From: Knufia peltigerae
Lineage: Eukaryota; Ascomycota; Eurotiomycetes; Chaetothyriales; Trichomeriaceae
DNA length: 34,522 nt
Assembly: GCA_030247855.1 (NCBI GenBank)
Contig: JAPDRN010000215.1
Location: 1-34,522, forward strand
Direction: 5' to 3'
Made by a program: the position numbers and the translations under genes. The stretch's first letter is position 1, and each line of letters opens with the position of its first letter. This document shows positions 6,519-14,624 of the stretch, piece by piece. A model generated the notes under the pieces. That model was not told the DNA's origin. It made no database searches and saw nothing but the letters and a program-made list of their open reading frames with translations.

Positions 6519-9284
6519 ATGTTCCGATTCCCTCGCCCCGCCCTGCCCCTGGTCGCGCCGCCGACCACCGCTTCGGTGCTGCTGCGCTGGCTGACGGTGT
6601 GCGTGTTCCTGTGCCTGGCGGCCGCCACCGGCTTCTATCTGCTGACCGCGTTGACCGAAGATATCTCCAGCCACCGCCGCGACATGAATGCCGCCGCGTA
6701 CAAGGCGCAGATCTACTTCGACCAGCGCGAGGCCCTGCTGCGCTATCTGGGCGATTCGGTGGTGGTGGGCGATCCGTCGGTGCCGTCCAGCGAGGGCGTA
6801 CGCCAGCTGCCATTGGACGGGCCGGGCGGGAAGCCCGGCCAGCGCCTGCTGCTGTCGCCGCGCGCAGAGCACACGCTGCAGACCCTGCAGACCCATCTGC
6901 TGCTGGTTGATCCGCAGGGAACGCATTGGCTGGCGGGCGGCCAGGCCGACGTGGACATCGCCGGCCTGCCCACGTTGCAGGTGCTGCGGCAGCGCAGCGG
7001 CACGCTTGCCGGTACCGATCCGGTGTACTGGCTGCGCGCGGGCGATGCCGGCGTCGCCCTGGCACAACCGGTACAGGCCGGAGCGCAGCCGAGCCAGTGG
7101 CTGATGCTGCTGCTGGACAGTGCGGCCGCTTCGGACATGATCGATGGCCAGGGTATCGGCGGTTACGCCCTGCTGGACCACGATGGGCAGCCTGCCCTGT
7201 CGAGCCTGGCTCCACGCCTGGACAGCGCAGGCTGGAAAGCACTGCAGCAGCGCCAGGACGATAGTTTCGGCGTGCTCTGGAGCACGGGCCTGCCACGTGG
7301 CGTGGCCCTGGTGAAAGGGGTGGGCAATGACGGCTGGCGGCTGGTCTATCACCTGCCTCCGCGCCTGCTGCTCGGCGACATGGCGACTTCGCTGCTGATC
7401 AGCAGTGCATTGCTGCTGCTGGCTGGCATTGCCCTGCGCCTGCTGCGGCACCGTGTCGACCGCCAGTTGATCCAACCGGCCCTGCTGCAGCACCGGCGCT
7501 TGCTGGAAAGCCTGGATTTCAGTTCGACGGTGATCGACCTGGCGCCGGTGGGTATCTGTGTGCTGCGTCGCAGTGACCGCCAGCTGCTGCTGTCCAACCA
7601 GCTGCTGCGCGACTGGCTGGGCGAGGATGGCACCGACAGCGATTGGCAGGCACCGTGGCGCGGCCATGCCGGCGAACGCGGTCGCGGGCTGGAGTTCACC
7701 GCACGCGACGGTCGCCAGCTGCAGGTGCTGCATGCCGCCTGCCGCTACCAGGATGACGACGTGCTGCTGTGCGTGTTCCATGACATCTCACGCCATCGAC
7801 AGGCGCAGGCGGCGCTGTCCTCGGCACGGCAGGCGGCCGACGCTGCCAACCAGGCCAAGAGCGCGTTCCTGGCGACCATGAGCCATGAAATCCGCACGCC
7901 GCTGTACGGGGTGCTTGGCACGCTGGAGCTGCTCGGCCGCACGCCACTGGATGCACGCCAGTCGCAGTACCTGCGCACCATCGAGAGTTCCTCGTCGGTG
8001 CTGCTGCAACTGATCAGCGACGTGTTGGATGTGTCCAAGATCGAGTCGGGCCAGCTGAGCCTGGAACCGGAATCGTTCTCGCCGCGCGAGCTGACCGAGA
8101 GCGTGCTGCGCAGCTTCGCCGCGGCGGCGACGCGCAAGGGCCTGCAGGTCCTGGTGTGCACCGATCCACGATTGCCGACACGGGTGCTCGGCGATGCCGA
8201 CCGGATCCGCCAGGTGCTGGGCAACCTGCTCAGCAACGCCATCAAGTTCACCGAGCATGGCCGGGTGGTGCTGCGCGTGCGACTGGTGCAGCGCGAAGGC
8301 GAGTCGAGCGTGCTGGCCTGGCAGGTCACCGATACCGGCGTGGGCATCGCCACCGAGGAACAGGCACGCCTGTTCGAGCCCTTCCGTCAGGTCCGTGGCG
8401 CAGCCAGTGCGCAGGGCACCGGGCTGGGCCTGTCGATCAGCGACCGTCTGGTACGCCTGATGAGTGGCGAACTGCGCGTGGTCAGCGAACCGGGACTGGG
8501 CAGCAGTTTCACCGTGCGCCTGCCCTTGCCGGTGCTGGCCGCGACCGAGGATGGCCCGGCATTGCTGGCCGAACCGCCGGTCTACGTGCGCGGCCGCGAT
8601 CGCGAGCTGGTCGACAGTGCCTGTGGCTGGCTGCGCCGCTGGGGTGCCAATGCGCAGCCGCTGCAGGGCGATCCTGCCCTGCTCGACCACGCTGGCGCGA
8701 TCCTGATGGATGGCGAGGCGCAACAGCCGTTGGCCTGGCAGGGACCGCGGGTGCTGGCCTCGATCGATGGTGGCGACCAACCGGCACCCACCGCCGATGG
8801 CGCGCTGCTGGTCACCCTGCATGGCATGTCCTCGATCGCCCTGGCGGTCGCACGCCAGCAGCGGCAATGCGCGACGCTGCCGACTGCAGCGCGCGATGTG
8901 CAACCGGGCCCGTTAGGGCTGCGGGTGCTGGCCGTGGAAGACAATCCCATCAACCGGGTGATTCTGGCCGAACAGCTGCAGGCGCTGGGCTGCGAGGTGG
9001 AGCTTGCGCAGGACGGTGTCGAGGCATTGCAGCTGTGCCAGACCCATGACTTCGACCTGGTGGTCACCGACATCAACATGCCGCGCATGGACGGCCACAC
9101 CCTGGCGCGCCGGCTGCGGGCAGAAGGCACCCTGCTGCCGGTGATCGGAGCCACCGCCAACGCTACCGCCGAGGAACGCGAGCGCTGCCTGGCCAGCGGC
9201 ATGCACGGCTATCTGAGCAAACCCATCGACATCGCACGCCTGCGTCAGGCGCTTTCCGCCGTTCGCCAAGGAGATCCCGCATGA
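6519..9284 (+). CDS. Hybrid sensor histidine kinase with REC domain, no HPt (PvrS/RcsC-like layout)
   Basis: A 921-residue inner-membrane kinase. Membrane segments lie near 22-44 and 285-307, enclosing a periplasmic region of about 240 residues that I do not recognise; it is not the Venus-flytrap pair of BvgS. A PAS-like segment (about 331-425) is followed by HisKA with SHEIRTPLYGVLGTLELLG (His456) and an ATPase domain with NLLSNAIKF (N573), DTGVGI and GTGLGL. A degenerate inserted region (about 680-795) precedes the receiver domain (802-912) with VEDNPIN, phospho-acceptor Asp851 in TDINMP, and KP at 901. No HPt follows, so phosphate would need to pass through the HPt of the second kinase. 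It overlaps the next gene by ATGA. AGGA 7 nt before the ATG could be the ribosome site. It and the second kinase are evident paralogues. Confidence 0.92.
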   Translation: MFRFPRPALPLVAPPTTASVLLRWLTVCVFLCLAAATGFYLLTALTEDISSHRRDMNAAAYKAQIYFDQREALLRYLGDSVVVGDPSVPSSEGVRQLPLDGPGGKPGQRLLLSPRAEHTLQTLQTHLLLVDPQGTHWLAGGQADVDIAGLPTLQVLRQRSGTLAGTDPVYWLRAGDAGVALAQPVQAGAQPSQWLMLLLDSAAASDMIDGQGIGGYALLDHDGQPALSSLAPRLDSAGWKALQQRQDDSFGVLWSTGLPRGVALVKGVGNDGWRLVYHLPPRLLLGDMATSLLISSALLLLAGIALRLLRHRVDRQLIQPALLQHRRLLESLDFSSTVIDLAPVGICVLRRSDRQLLLSNQLLRDWLGEDGTDSDWQAPWRGHAGERGRGLEFTARDGRQLQVLHAACRYQDDDVLLCVFHDISRHRQAQAALSSARQAADAANQAKSAFLATMSHEIRTPLYGVLGTLELLGRTPLDARQSQYLRTIESSSSVLLQLISDVLDVSKIESGQLSLEPESFSPRELTESVLRSFAAAATRKGLQVLVCTDPRLPTRVLGDADRIRQVLGNLLSNAIKFTEHGRVVLRVRLVQREGESSVLAWQVTDTGVGIATEEQARLFEPFRQVRGAASAQGTGLGLSISDRLVRLMSGELRVVSEPGLGSSFTVRLPLPVLAATEDGPALLAEPPVYVRGRDRELVDSACGWLRRWGANAQPLQGDPALLDHAGAILMDGEAQQPLAWQGPRVLASIDGGDQPAPTADGALLVTLHGMSSIALAVARQQRQCATLPTAARDVQPGPLGLRVLAVEDNPINRVILAEQLQALGCEVELAQDGVEALQLCQTHDFDLVVTDINMPRMDGHTLARRLRAEGTLLPVIGATANATAEERERCLASGMHGYLSKPIDIARLRQALSAVRQGDPA

Positions 9285-10498
9285 CCCGCCGTGTCCTGAT
9301 CCTGGAAGACCAGCCGTTCCAACGTGGTTACCTCGTCAACCTGTTCAGCGCGCGCGCCGGCGTGCAGGTCGACGCCTGCGAAGACGTGGACGCAGCGATC
9401 GCCCTGTGTGCCTGCCAGGCGTATGACCTGGTGGTGAGCGATCTGTTGATGCCCGGCCAGGATGGCATCCAGTTCATCCAGGCCCTGGCCGCGCAACCGC
9501 GCCCGCCGCGGCTCGCCGTGGTCAGCGCAGCCTCGCGGCGGATGATGAGTTCGGCGCGGTTGATGGCCGAATCACTGGGCCTGGACGTGGTCGGCCTGTT
9601 GGCCAAGCCGGTCGCCGCCAGCGATGTCGATGCGCTGCTCGGTGCATTGGCCCAGACCCGGCCAGCGGTGCGGACCAGCCCGGCTGCGCTGACTCCGGAA
9701 CCGGACGCGGCGCAGCTGCGGCAGGCGCTGGCCGACGGCAGCCTGACCGCCTGGTTCCAGCCGAAGAAGTCGCTGCAGTCCGGGCGCGTGGTCGCCGCCG
9801 AAGCACTGGTGCGCTGGCGCCACCCGCAGCTGGGGACGTTGGCGCCTGGAAGCTTCCTGCCGGCGCTGTGCCGTCATGGCCTGGAGGGCGAACTGCTGCG
9901 CGCGATGCTCACGGCCAGCATCCAGGCGCAGGCTCGCTGGCGCTCCCAGGGATTCCGCGTGCCGGTGTCGATCAACCTGCCGCCGCACCTGATGGAGCAG
10001 TCCGATCTTCCGGATGAACTGCTGGCACTGACCCTGGCCGCGGGCGGCAATCCGGCTGATCTGTGCTTTGAACTGATGGAGAACAGCACCACCCGGCACG
10101 TCAGCGACTTCTATGCAGGCGCGTGCCGGTTGCGGATGAAGGGGTTCGGCCTGGCCCAGGACGACTTCGGCCAAGGCCTGAGCTCGGTGCACAACCTGGT
10201 CAACACGCCGTTCACCGAGGTCAAGATCGATCGTGCCCTGGTCAGCGGTTGCGCGCGCGATCCCGCCCTGCACCTGACCTTGACCACTGTGATCGCGCTG
10301 GCCAACCAGCTCGGCCTGACCATCGTTGCCGAAGGCGTGGAAAGCGATGCCGATCTGGCAGCGCTGCGCCAGCTCGGCTGCAACCAGGTGCAGGGCTTCC
10401 TGATTTCACAGGCATTGCCCTCGGACGACTTCACCCGTCTGCTGGACGAAGATGTTCCCTATTCTGCCGCCGGCAGCAGCCGGGCCGCGTCGCGCTGA
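9281..10498 (+). CDS. REC-EAL response regulator, c-di-GMP phosphodiesterase (PvrR/RocR type)
   Basis: A 405-residue protein joining an N-terminal receiver (1-120; acidic pair E9-D10, Asp54 in SDLLMP, Lys109) to a C-terminal EAL domain (about 145-390). EAL domains hydrolyse c-di-GMP to pGpG. The residues needed for metal binding and catalysis appear present: E174 (EALVRW), N232 (SINLP), E264 (FELMEN), D294-D295, K315, E351 (AEGVES) and Q371 (QGFL). Loop 6 reads DDFGQGLSS instead of the usual DDFG(T/A)GYSS, which may tune dimer-dependent activity. The gene starts within the stop of the first kinase (ATGA) and lies in a probable operon with two hybrid kinases and an RcsB-like regulator, the same order as Pseudomonas PvrS-PvrR-RcsC-RcsB. 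Activity is predicted, not shown. Confidence 0.93.
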   Translation: MTRRVLILEDQPFQRGYLVNLFSARAGVQVDACEDVDAAIALCACQAYDLVVSDLLMPGQDGIQFIQALAAQPRPPRLAVVSAASRRMMSSARLMAESLGLDVVGLLAKPVAASDVDALLGALAQTRPAVRTSPAALTPEPDAAQLRQALADGSLTAWFQPKKSLQSGRVVAAEALVRWRHPQLGTLAPGSFLPALCRHGLEGELLRAMLTASIQAQARWRSQGFRVPVSINLPPHLMEQSDLPDELLALTLAAGGNPADLCFELMENSTTRHVSDFYAGACRLRMKGFGLAQDDFGQGLSSVHNLVNTPFTEVKIDRALVSGCARDPALHLTLTTVIALANQLGLTIVAEGVESDADLAALRQLGCNQVQGFLISQALPSDDFTRLLDEDVPYSAAGSSRAASR

Positions 10499-10624
10499 CA
10501 GGCGCTGCTGAAAGGCTTCACAATCCCATCAAGAGTCATTGACGATCCTCTCTGCACGGCGGTACCAGCCGTGCCCTGGGCCCTTCCGGCCACCATCGCC
10601 CGCCTACTGCTCCGAGACCTGTCC

Positions 10625-13600
10625 ATGCCGGCCGAGGCCGCTCCCGTACGCCGACTCGCCCGCCGTTCCCTGCGTGTACATGCCCTGCTGATCGGCGTGG
10701 TGGTGCTGGCAACCCTGCAGACCGGCCTGCTGCTGTCCACCGGCAGCCAGCTGTTCAACGAAGAACAGAGCAAGATCCGCTACCACTTCCGTCGCCTGGA
10801 CGGCACGCTGCAGGAACAGGAACGCTTCCTGCGGCAATGGCGCCTGCATAACGTGGGCAGTGGCGGGCAGCCGGTGGACGATGCCGCTCCACGTGCACAG
10901 CCCAGCCCGTTGTTCGCCGGTTTCGCCCGGATCGGTGCCGATGGCGGCGCATCGGCCCAGGCAACGGCCGAACTGGGCGATCGCTTCCTGCGCTTCTACG
11001 GCGCTTTCTGGGCGGCCTCCCGGTTTCCGCCGCCGCAATGCCTGCTGGTCGATGGACAGGGCCTTCGTGGCCTGCTTGCACCGATCCAGACAACGCGCGG
11101 TGATCCCGGCCAGAGCAGCCCGCATCACCTGCAGCCGGCATTGCCCGCCATCCACCAGGTCCTGCGCGAACGGCCAGCGCTGCGCCGCGGCAACGTGGTC
11201 TGGACGCCGGTGGCCTGGCGCGATGGACAGACCCGGCTGCTTGCCATCGCGCACGCGCCGCAGGACGCCCGCCTGTGGGGTGAGAGCGAGGACGACTCGC
11301 TGGCCGCAGTGGCCTGCCTGCTGGATCCAGGCCGCGTTGATGACTACCGTCAGGTGATGGGTACACCAGTGTTCGAACGGATGTCGCTGTTCGATGGCAA
11401 CGGCCGCCTGCTGCTCGGTGACCCCAGCGATGCCAGCCGAGCCGGCACGTCCTGGCGTGCGGGTCTGGACGGCCTGCTGTTCCGCATGCGCAGCGAACAG
11501 GGATGGCTGGCGGTGTATCACGTTGGCTGGCAACAGGTGTTCCAGCACCCGCGCGGGCCCCTGCTGGGCAGCATGGTGGTGGCATTGCTGCTGGCCACCG
11601 GTGGCGTGCTGATCCTGCGTGCCTACCGGCGTTCGGTGATCGAGCCACTGCGCCGCAACCATGCACGGCTGCTGGAAAGCGAAGCCTTCAGCCGTACCAT
11701 CCTCGACAATGCACCTATCGGATTGTGCCTGCTGCGCCGGACCGATGGCCGCGTGCTGCTGGACAACGCGCTCGCGCGTCAGTGGCTGGGGGAAGACCAC
11801 GACGAGGGGGGCTGGCACGGGCCTTGGCGACGCAGCGTGCTCGCCGCCGGCGGCACTACCGCGGGTGACGGTCTGGCCTACACCACGCCGGACAACCGCC
11901 ATCTGCTGATCACCGCGACGTCCGCGCGCTATCGCGGCGAGCTCGCCGTGCTGTGCCTGTTCATCGACCTCAGCAGCCAGCATGAGGCCGAGCAGGTGCT
12001 GCAGCAGGCACGGCGTGCGGCCGACCAGGCCAACCGGGCCAAGAGCCAGTTCCTGGCCACCATGAGCCATGAGATCCGCACCCCGCTGTACGGCGTGCTC
12101 GGCACGCTGGAGCTGCTTGGCCTGACCCCGCTGGATGCTCGCCAGCAGGACTATCTGGACACGATCCAGCGCTCGTCATCGACATTGATGCAGCTGATCA
12201 GCGACATCCTGGATGTCAGCAAGGCCGAGGCCGATCAGCTGAGCCTGGAGCCCGGCGCATTCGATCCAGTGCGCTTGACCGAGGACGCGCTGGACTCCTA
12301 CGCCGCTGCCGCCGCACACAAGGGCCTGCAGTTCTATGCCTGCATCGATCCGGACGTGCCGACCGCGGTCAACGGTGATGCCGCGCGCATCCGCCAGATC
12401 CTCAACAACCTGATCAGCAATGCGCTGAAATTCACCGACAGCGGCCGGGTCGTGGTGCGCCTGGGCGCACAGCACAACGATGGTCGATGCTGGCTGCGCT
12501 GGCAGGTGGCCGATACCGGCATCGGCATCGCCAGCGAGCACCAGGCACATCTGTTCGAGCCTTTCTTCCAGGCCAACCCGGGCACCGATGCCATGCGGGG
12601 TACCGGATTGGGCCTGGCCATCTGTGCACATCTCACCGCGATGATGGAAGGCCATCTGCGGGTGGTCAGCGAAAGCGGCCTGGGCAGCAGTTTCTCGGTC
12701 GAACTGCCACTGCCCGAGGCAGCACCCGATCCGCTGCAGGCGGCGTCACCGCGATTGCCGGCAGGATTGCCAGTGCAGGTTCGCGGCAGCGTTCGCGAGT
12801 TTGCACAATCGATATGCGAGCGGTTGCAGCAGCGTGGTGCACAGGCCAGCGTGCATCGCGAAGATGCGCCGGCGCTTGCCGATCCTGGCACAGTGATGCT
12901 CGACCTTGTCCTGGACGAGGGCACGCCCACGTGGAGTGGACCGCAGGTGGTCGCCTGCCGCGAGGGCGGAATGCAGCCACAAGAGGTGCGGGGACATTGG
13001 CAGGTCGGCGTGCATCGTGTGGACGCGATCGTGCTCGCGCTGGCGGCCGCGGCCGGGCAAGCACTGCCCGCCGAGGTCAACGGGCGCCTGCCGACGCCAC
13101 GCAGGTTCGGGCTGCAGGTGCTTGTTGCCGAAGACAACCCGATCAACCAGGCGATCCTGCGTGACCAGCTGGAGCAGCTCGGTTGCCATGCCGTGGTCGC
13201 CAGTGATGGCAATGAAGCCCTGCACTATTGGCCGCAGCGTCCCTTCGCCCTGGTGTTGACCGACCTCAACATGCCGGGGCTGGATGGTTACGATCTGGCC
13301 CGCGCATTGCGCGCGCGTGGGGTTGACGTACCGATCCATGGCGCAACCGCCAACGCCGACCCGGCCGAGCGGCAACGCTGCCATGAGGCGGGGATGCAGG
13401 GGGTGCTGGTCAAGCCGATCACCCTGGCGGCACTGCAGCGCCTGCTGACCCAGGTTGCAGCCCGGCCGCACAGCGAACCCATCGACGCGGCCGCCGATGC
13501 TCCCCTGCAGGTTCCGGAAAAAATGCAGGCGTTGTTCGTGCAGACCATGCAGGCCGACCTGGACAGCCTGCGGCGGGCGATCGACGATGCCGCATCAGAA

Positions 13601-13825
13601 CGCGTGGCACAGGTGCTGCACCGCATCCGCGGCGCACTGGTGATCGTTGGCGCACCGGCACTGGTGGCACACGGCCAGCAGATCGAACAACAGATCGGCG
13701 ACGGCGACGCGTTGCCTGCTGTCGCTACGGCGCTCGACCACTTCCAACGGCGCCTGCAGCGGCTGCTGGAACCCTTGGCGCACGCCGCCGCTCCCTCATC
13801 TTCCAGCAACCCGACACCGCCATGA
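10625..13825 (+). CDS. Hybrid sensor histidine kinase with REC and HPt domains (RcsC-like)
   Basis: A tripartite kinase of 1066 residues from the ATG at 10625. An in-frame GTG at 10571 would add 18 residues, and neither start has a strong ribosome site. Membrane segments near 19-38 and 312-332 flank an unrecognised periplasmic domain of about 270 residues. Then follow a PAS-like region, HisKA with SHEIRTPLYGVLGTLELLG (His482), an ATPase domain (DTGIGI, GTGLGL), a receiver with AEDNPIN and Asp880 (TDLNMP), and a C-terminal HPt with HRIRGAL (His999). The HPt gives a complete His-Asp-His-Asp relay to the regulator gene, which overlaps by ATGA. Close similarity to the first kinase in the HisKA region points to duplication, followed by loss or gain of the HPt. 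The 126 bp before the gene show no obvious promoter. Confidence 0.92.
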   Translation: MPAEAAPVRRLARRSLRVHALLIGVVVLATLQTGLLLSTGSQLFNEEQSKIRYHFRRLDGTLQEQERFLRQWRLHNVGSGGQPVDDAAPRAQPSPLFAGFARIGADGGASAQATAELGDRFLRFYGAFWAASRFPPPQCLLVDGQGLRGLLAPIQTTRGDPGQSSPHHLQPALPAIHQVLRERPALRRGNVVWTPVAWRDGQTRLLAIAHAPQDARLWGESEDDSLAAVACLLDPGRVDDYRQVMGTPVFERMSLFDGNGRLLLGDPSDASRAGTSWRAGLDGLLFRMRSEQGWLAVYHVGWQQVFQHPRGPLLGSMVVALLLATGGVLILRAYRRSVIEPLRRNHARLLESEAFSRTILDNAPIGLCLLRRTDGRVLLDNALARQWLGEDHDEGGWHGPWRRSVLAAGGTTAGDGLAYTTPDNRHLLITATSARYRGELAVLCLFIDLSSQHEAEQVLQQARRAADQANRAKSQFLATMSHEIRTPLYGVLGTLELLGLTPLDARQQDYLDTIQRSSSTLMQLISDILDVSKAEADQLSLEPGAFDPVRLTEDALDSYAAAAAHKGLQFYACIDPDVPTAVNGDAARIRQILNNLISNALKFTDSGRVVVRLGAQHNDGRCWLRWQVADTGIGIASEHQAHLFEPFFQANPGTDAMRGTGLGLAICAHLTAMMEGHLRVVSESGLGSSFSVELPLPEAAPDPLQAASPRLPAGLPVQVRGSVREFAQSICERLQQRGAQASVHREDAPALADPGTVMLDLVLDEGTPTWSGPQVVACREGGMQPQEVRGHWQVGVHRVDAIVLALAAAAGQALPAEVNGRLPTPRRFGLQVLVAEDNPINQAILRDQLEQLGCHAVVASDGNEALHYWPQRPFALVLTDLNMPGLDGYDLARALRARGVDVPIHGATANADPAERQRCHEAGMQGVLVKPITLAALQRLLTQVAARPHSEPIDAAADAPLQVPEKMQALFVQTMQADLDSLRRAIDDAASERVAQVLHRIRGALVIVGAPALVAHGQQIEQQIGDGDALPAVATALDHFQRRLQRLLEPLAHAAAPSSSSNPTPP

Positions 13826-14463
13826 CCACCCGCATCCTCATCGCTGACGACCATCCGATCGTGCTTGCCGGCATCCGCGATGTCCTGGCCGGCGAACTGG
13901 ACCTGGACGTAGTCGGCGAGGCCGCCGATCCGGTGACCCTGATCGAGCTGATGACGAGCACCCTGCCCCATGCGGTGATCACCGACTACAGCATGCCCGG
14001 TGGTGACACCTTCGGCGATGGCATCAAGCTGATCTCGTTCCTGCGTCGCAGCTTCCCCGATGTGCGTCTGCTGGTGTTGACGATGGTCTCCAATCCCTCG
14101 TTGGTGGCAGCCATGTATGCCGCCGGTGCCAGCGGCGTAGTACTCAAAAGCCATGGTCTGGGCAGCTTGGTGCAGGCGCTGCGCACGGTGCTGGCCGACC
14201 GTGTCTACCGCCCGCCCGGCCTGCTGCCGGTGGCCTCCGCAGAACCCGCCGATGCCGAGGCGGTGCTTGCGCGCCTCTCGCCACGCGAACTGGAAGTCAT
14301 CCGCCTGTTCACCGGCGGCATGAGCGTGGGTGACATCGCCCGACAGCTGCAGCGCAGTGCGAAGACGGTCAGCACGCAGAAAATCAACGCGATGCGCAAA
14401 CTGGGTGTGGACAGCGACCAGGCATTGATCGAGTACTGCCTGCAGGCGTCGATGTTCGGCTGA
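13822..14463 (+). CDS. RcsB-like response regulator (NarL/FixJ family, LuxR HTH)
   Basis: A 213-residue transcription factor with an N-terminal receiver (ADDHPIVLAGIRD, phospho-acceptor Asp55 in ITDYSMPG, Lys near VLKSHG) and a C-terminal LuxR-type HTH (LSPRELEVIRLFTGGMS ... AKTVSTQK). The insertion after Asp55 (GGDTFGDGIKLI) and the recognition-helix region (KTVSTQKINAMRKLGV) resemble enterobacterial RcsB more than ordinary NarL proteins. As last gene of the kinase operon it is the likely final acceptor of the relay from the HPt of the preceding gene. Plausible targets are its own operon and the autotransporter gene 160 bp downstream, both preceded by the same TTTAGGA box. Family identity is firm; targets are inferred. 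Confidence 0.93.
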   Translation: MTTRILIADDHPIVLAGIRDVLAGELDLDVVGEAADPVTLIELMTSTLPHAVITDYSMPGGDTFGDGIKLISFLRRSFPDVRLLVLTMVSNPSLVAAMYAAGASGVVLKSHGLGSLVQALRTVLADRVYRPPGLLPVASAEPADAEAVLARLSPRELEVIRLFTGGMSVGDIARQLQRSAKTVSTQKINAMRKLGVDSDQALIEYCLQASMFG

Positions 14464-14485
14464 TGCATCCACATCACTGAACCAT

Positions 14486-14535
14486 CCCCTGCCCATGCGC
14501 AGGGGGACTAAGTGCTTTAGGAAACGCCTGATTCC
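14486..14535 (+). promoter_or_regulatory. Candidate operator of the autotransporter gene, matching the kinase-operon site
   Basis: An inverted repeat CCCCTGC-CCATGC-GCAGGGG (14486-14505) is followed 10 bp on by TTTAGGAAACGCCTGATTCC (14516-14535), identical at 17 of 20 positions to the box at 6467-6486. GGAC (14539) and CTGGAT (14559-14564) repeat blocks that also follow the first site. The palindrome lacks a U-run, so it is a poor intrinsic terminator for the regulator gene, though it could serve as one. Confidence 0.58.
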
Positions 14536-14624
14536 ATCGGACAGGGCTGATTTCTACTCTGGATGCATCCCGCCACGGTGACGATTTCCCATCGTCATCG
14601 CGTTGCCGGCGGGAAGGAAACCGG

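Noticed and set aside
4189..7296. 1035-codon open frame on the minus strand
   Set aside because: It runs antisense through the TonB receptor and the first kinase gene, has Arg/Ala/Gly-rich composition and no domain. It is a high-GC shadow.
14486..14506. Rho-independent terminator of the RcsB-like gene
   Set aside because: The stem is good but the following bases are GACTAAGTG with no U-run. It is kept as part of the candidate operator.
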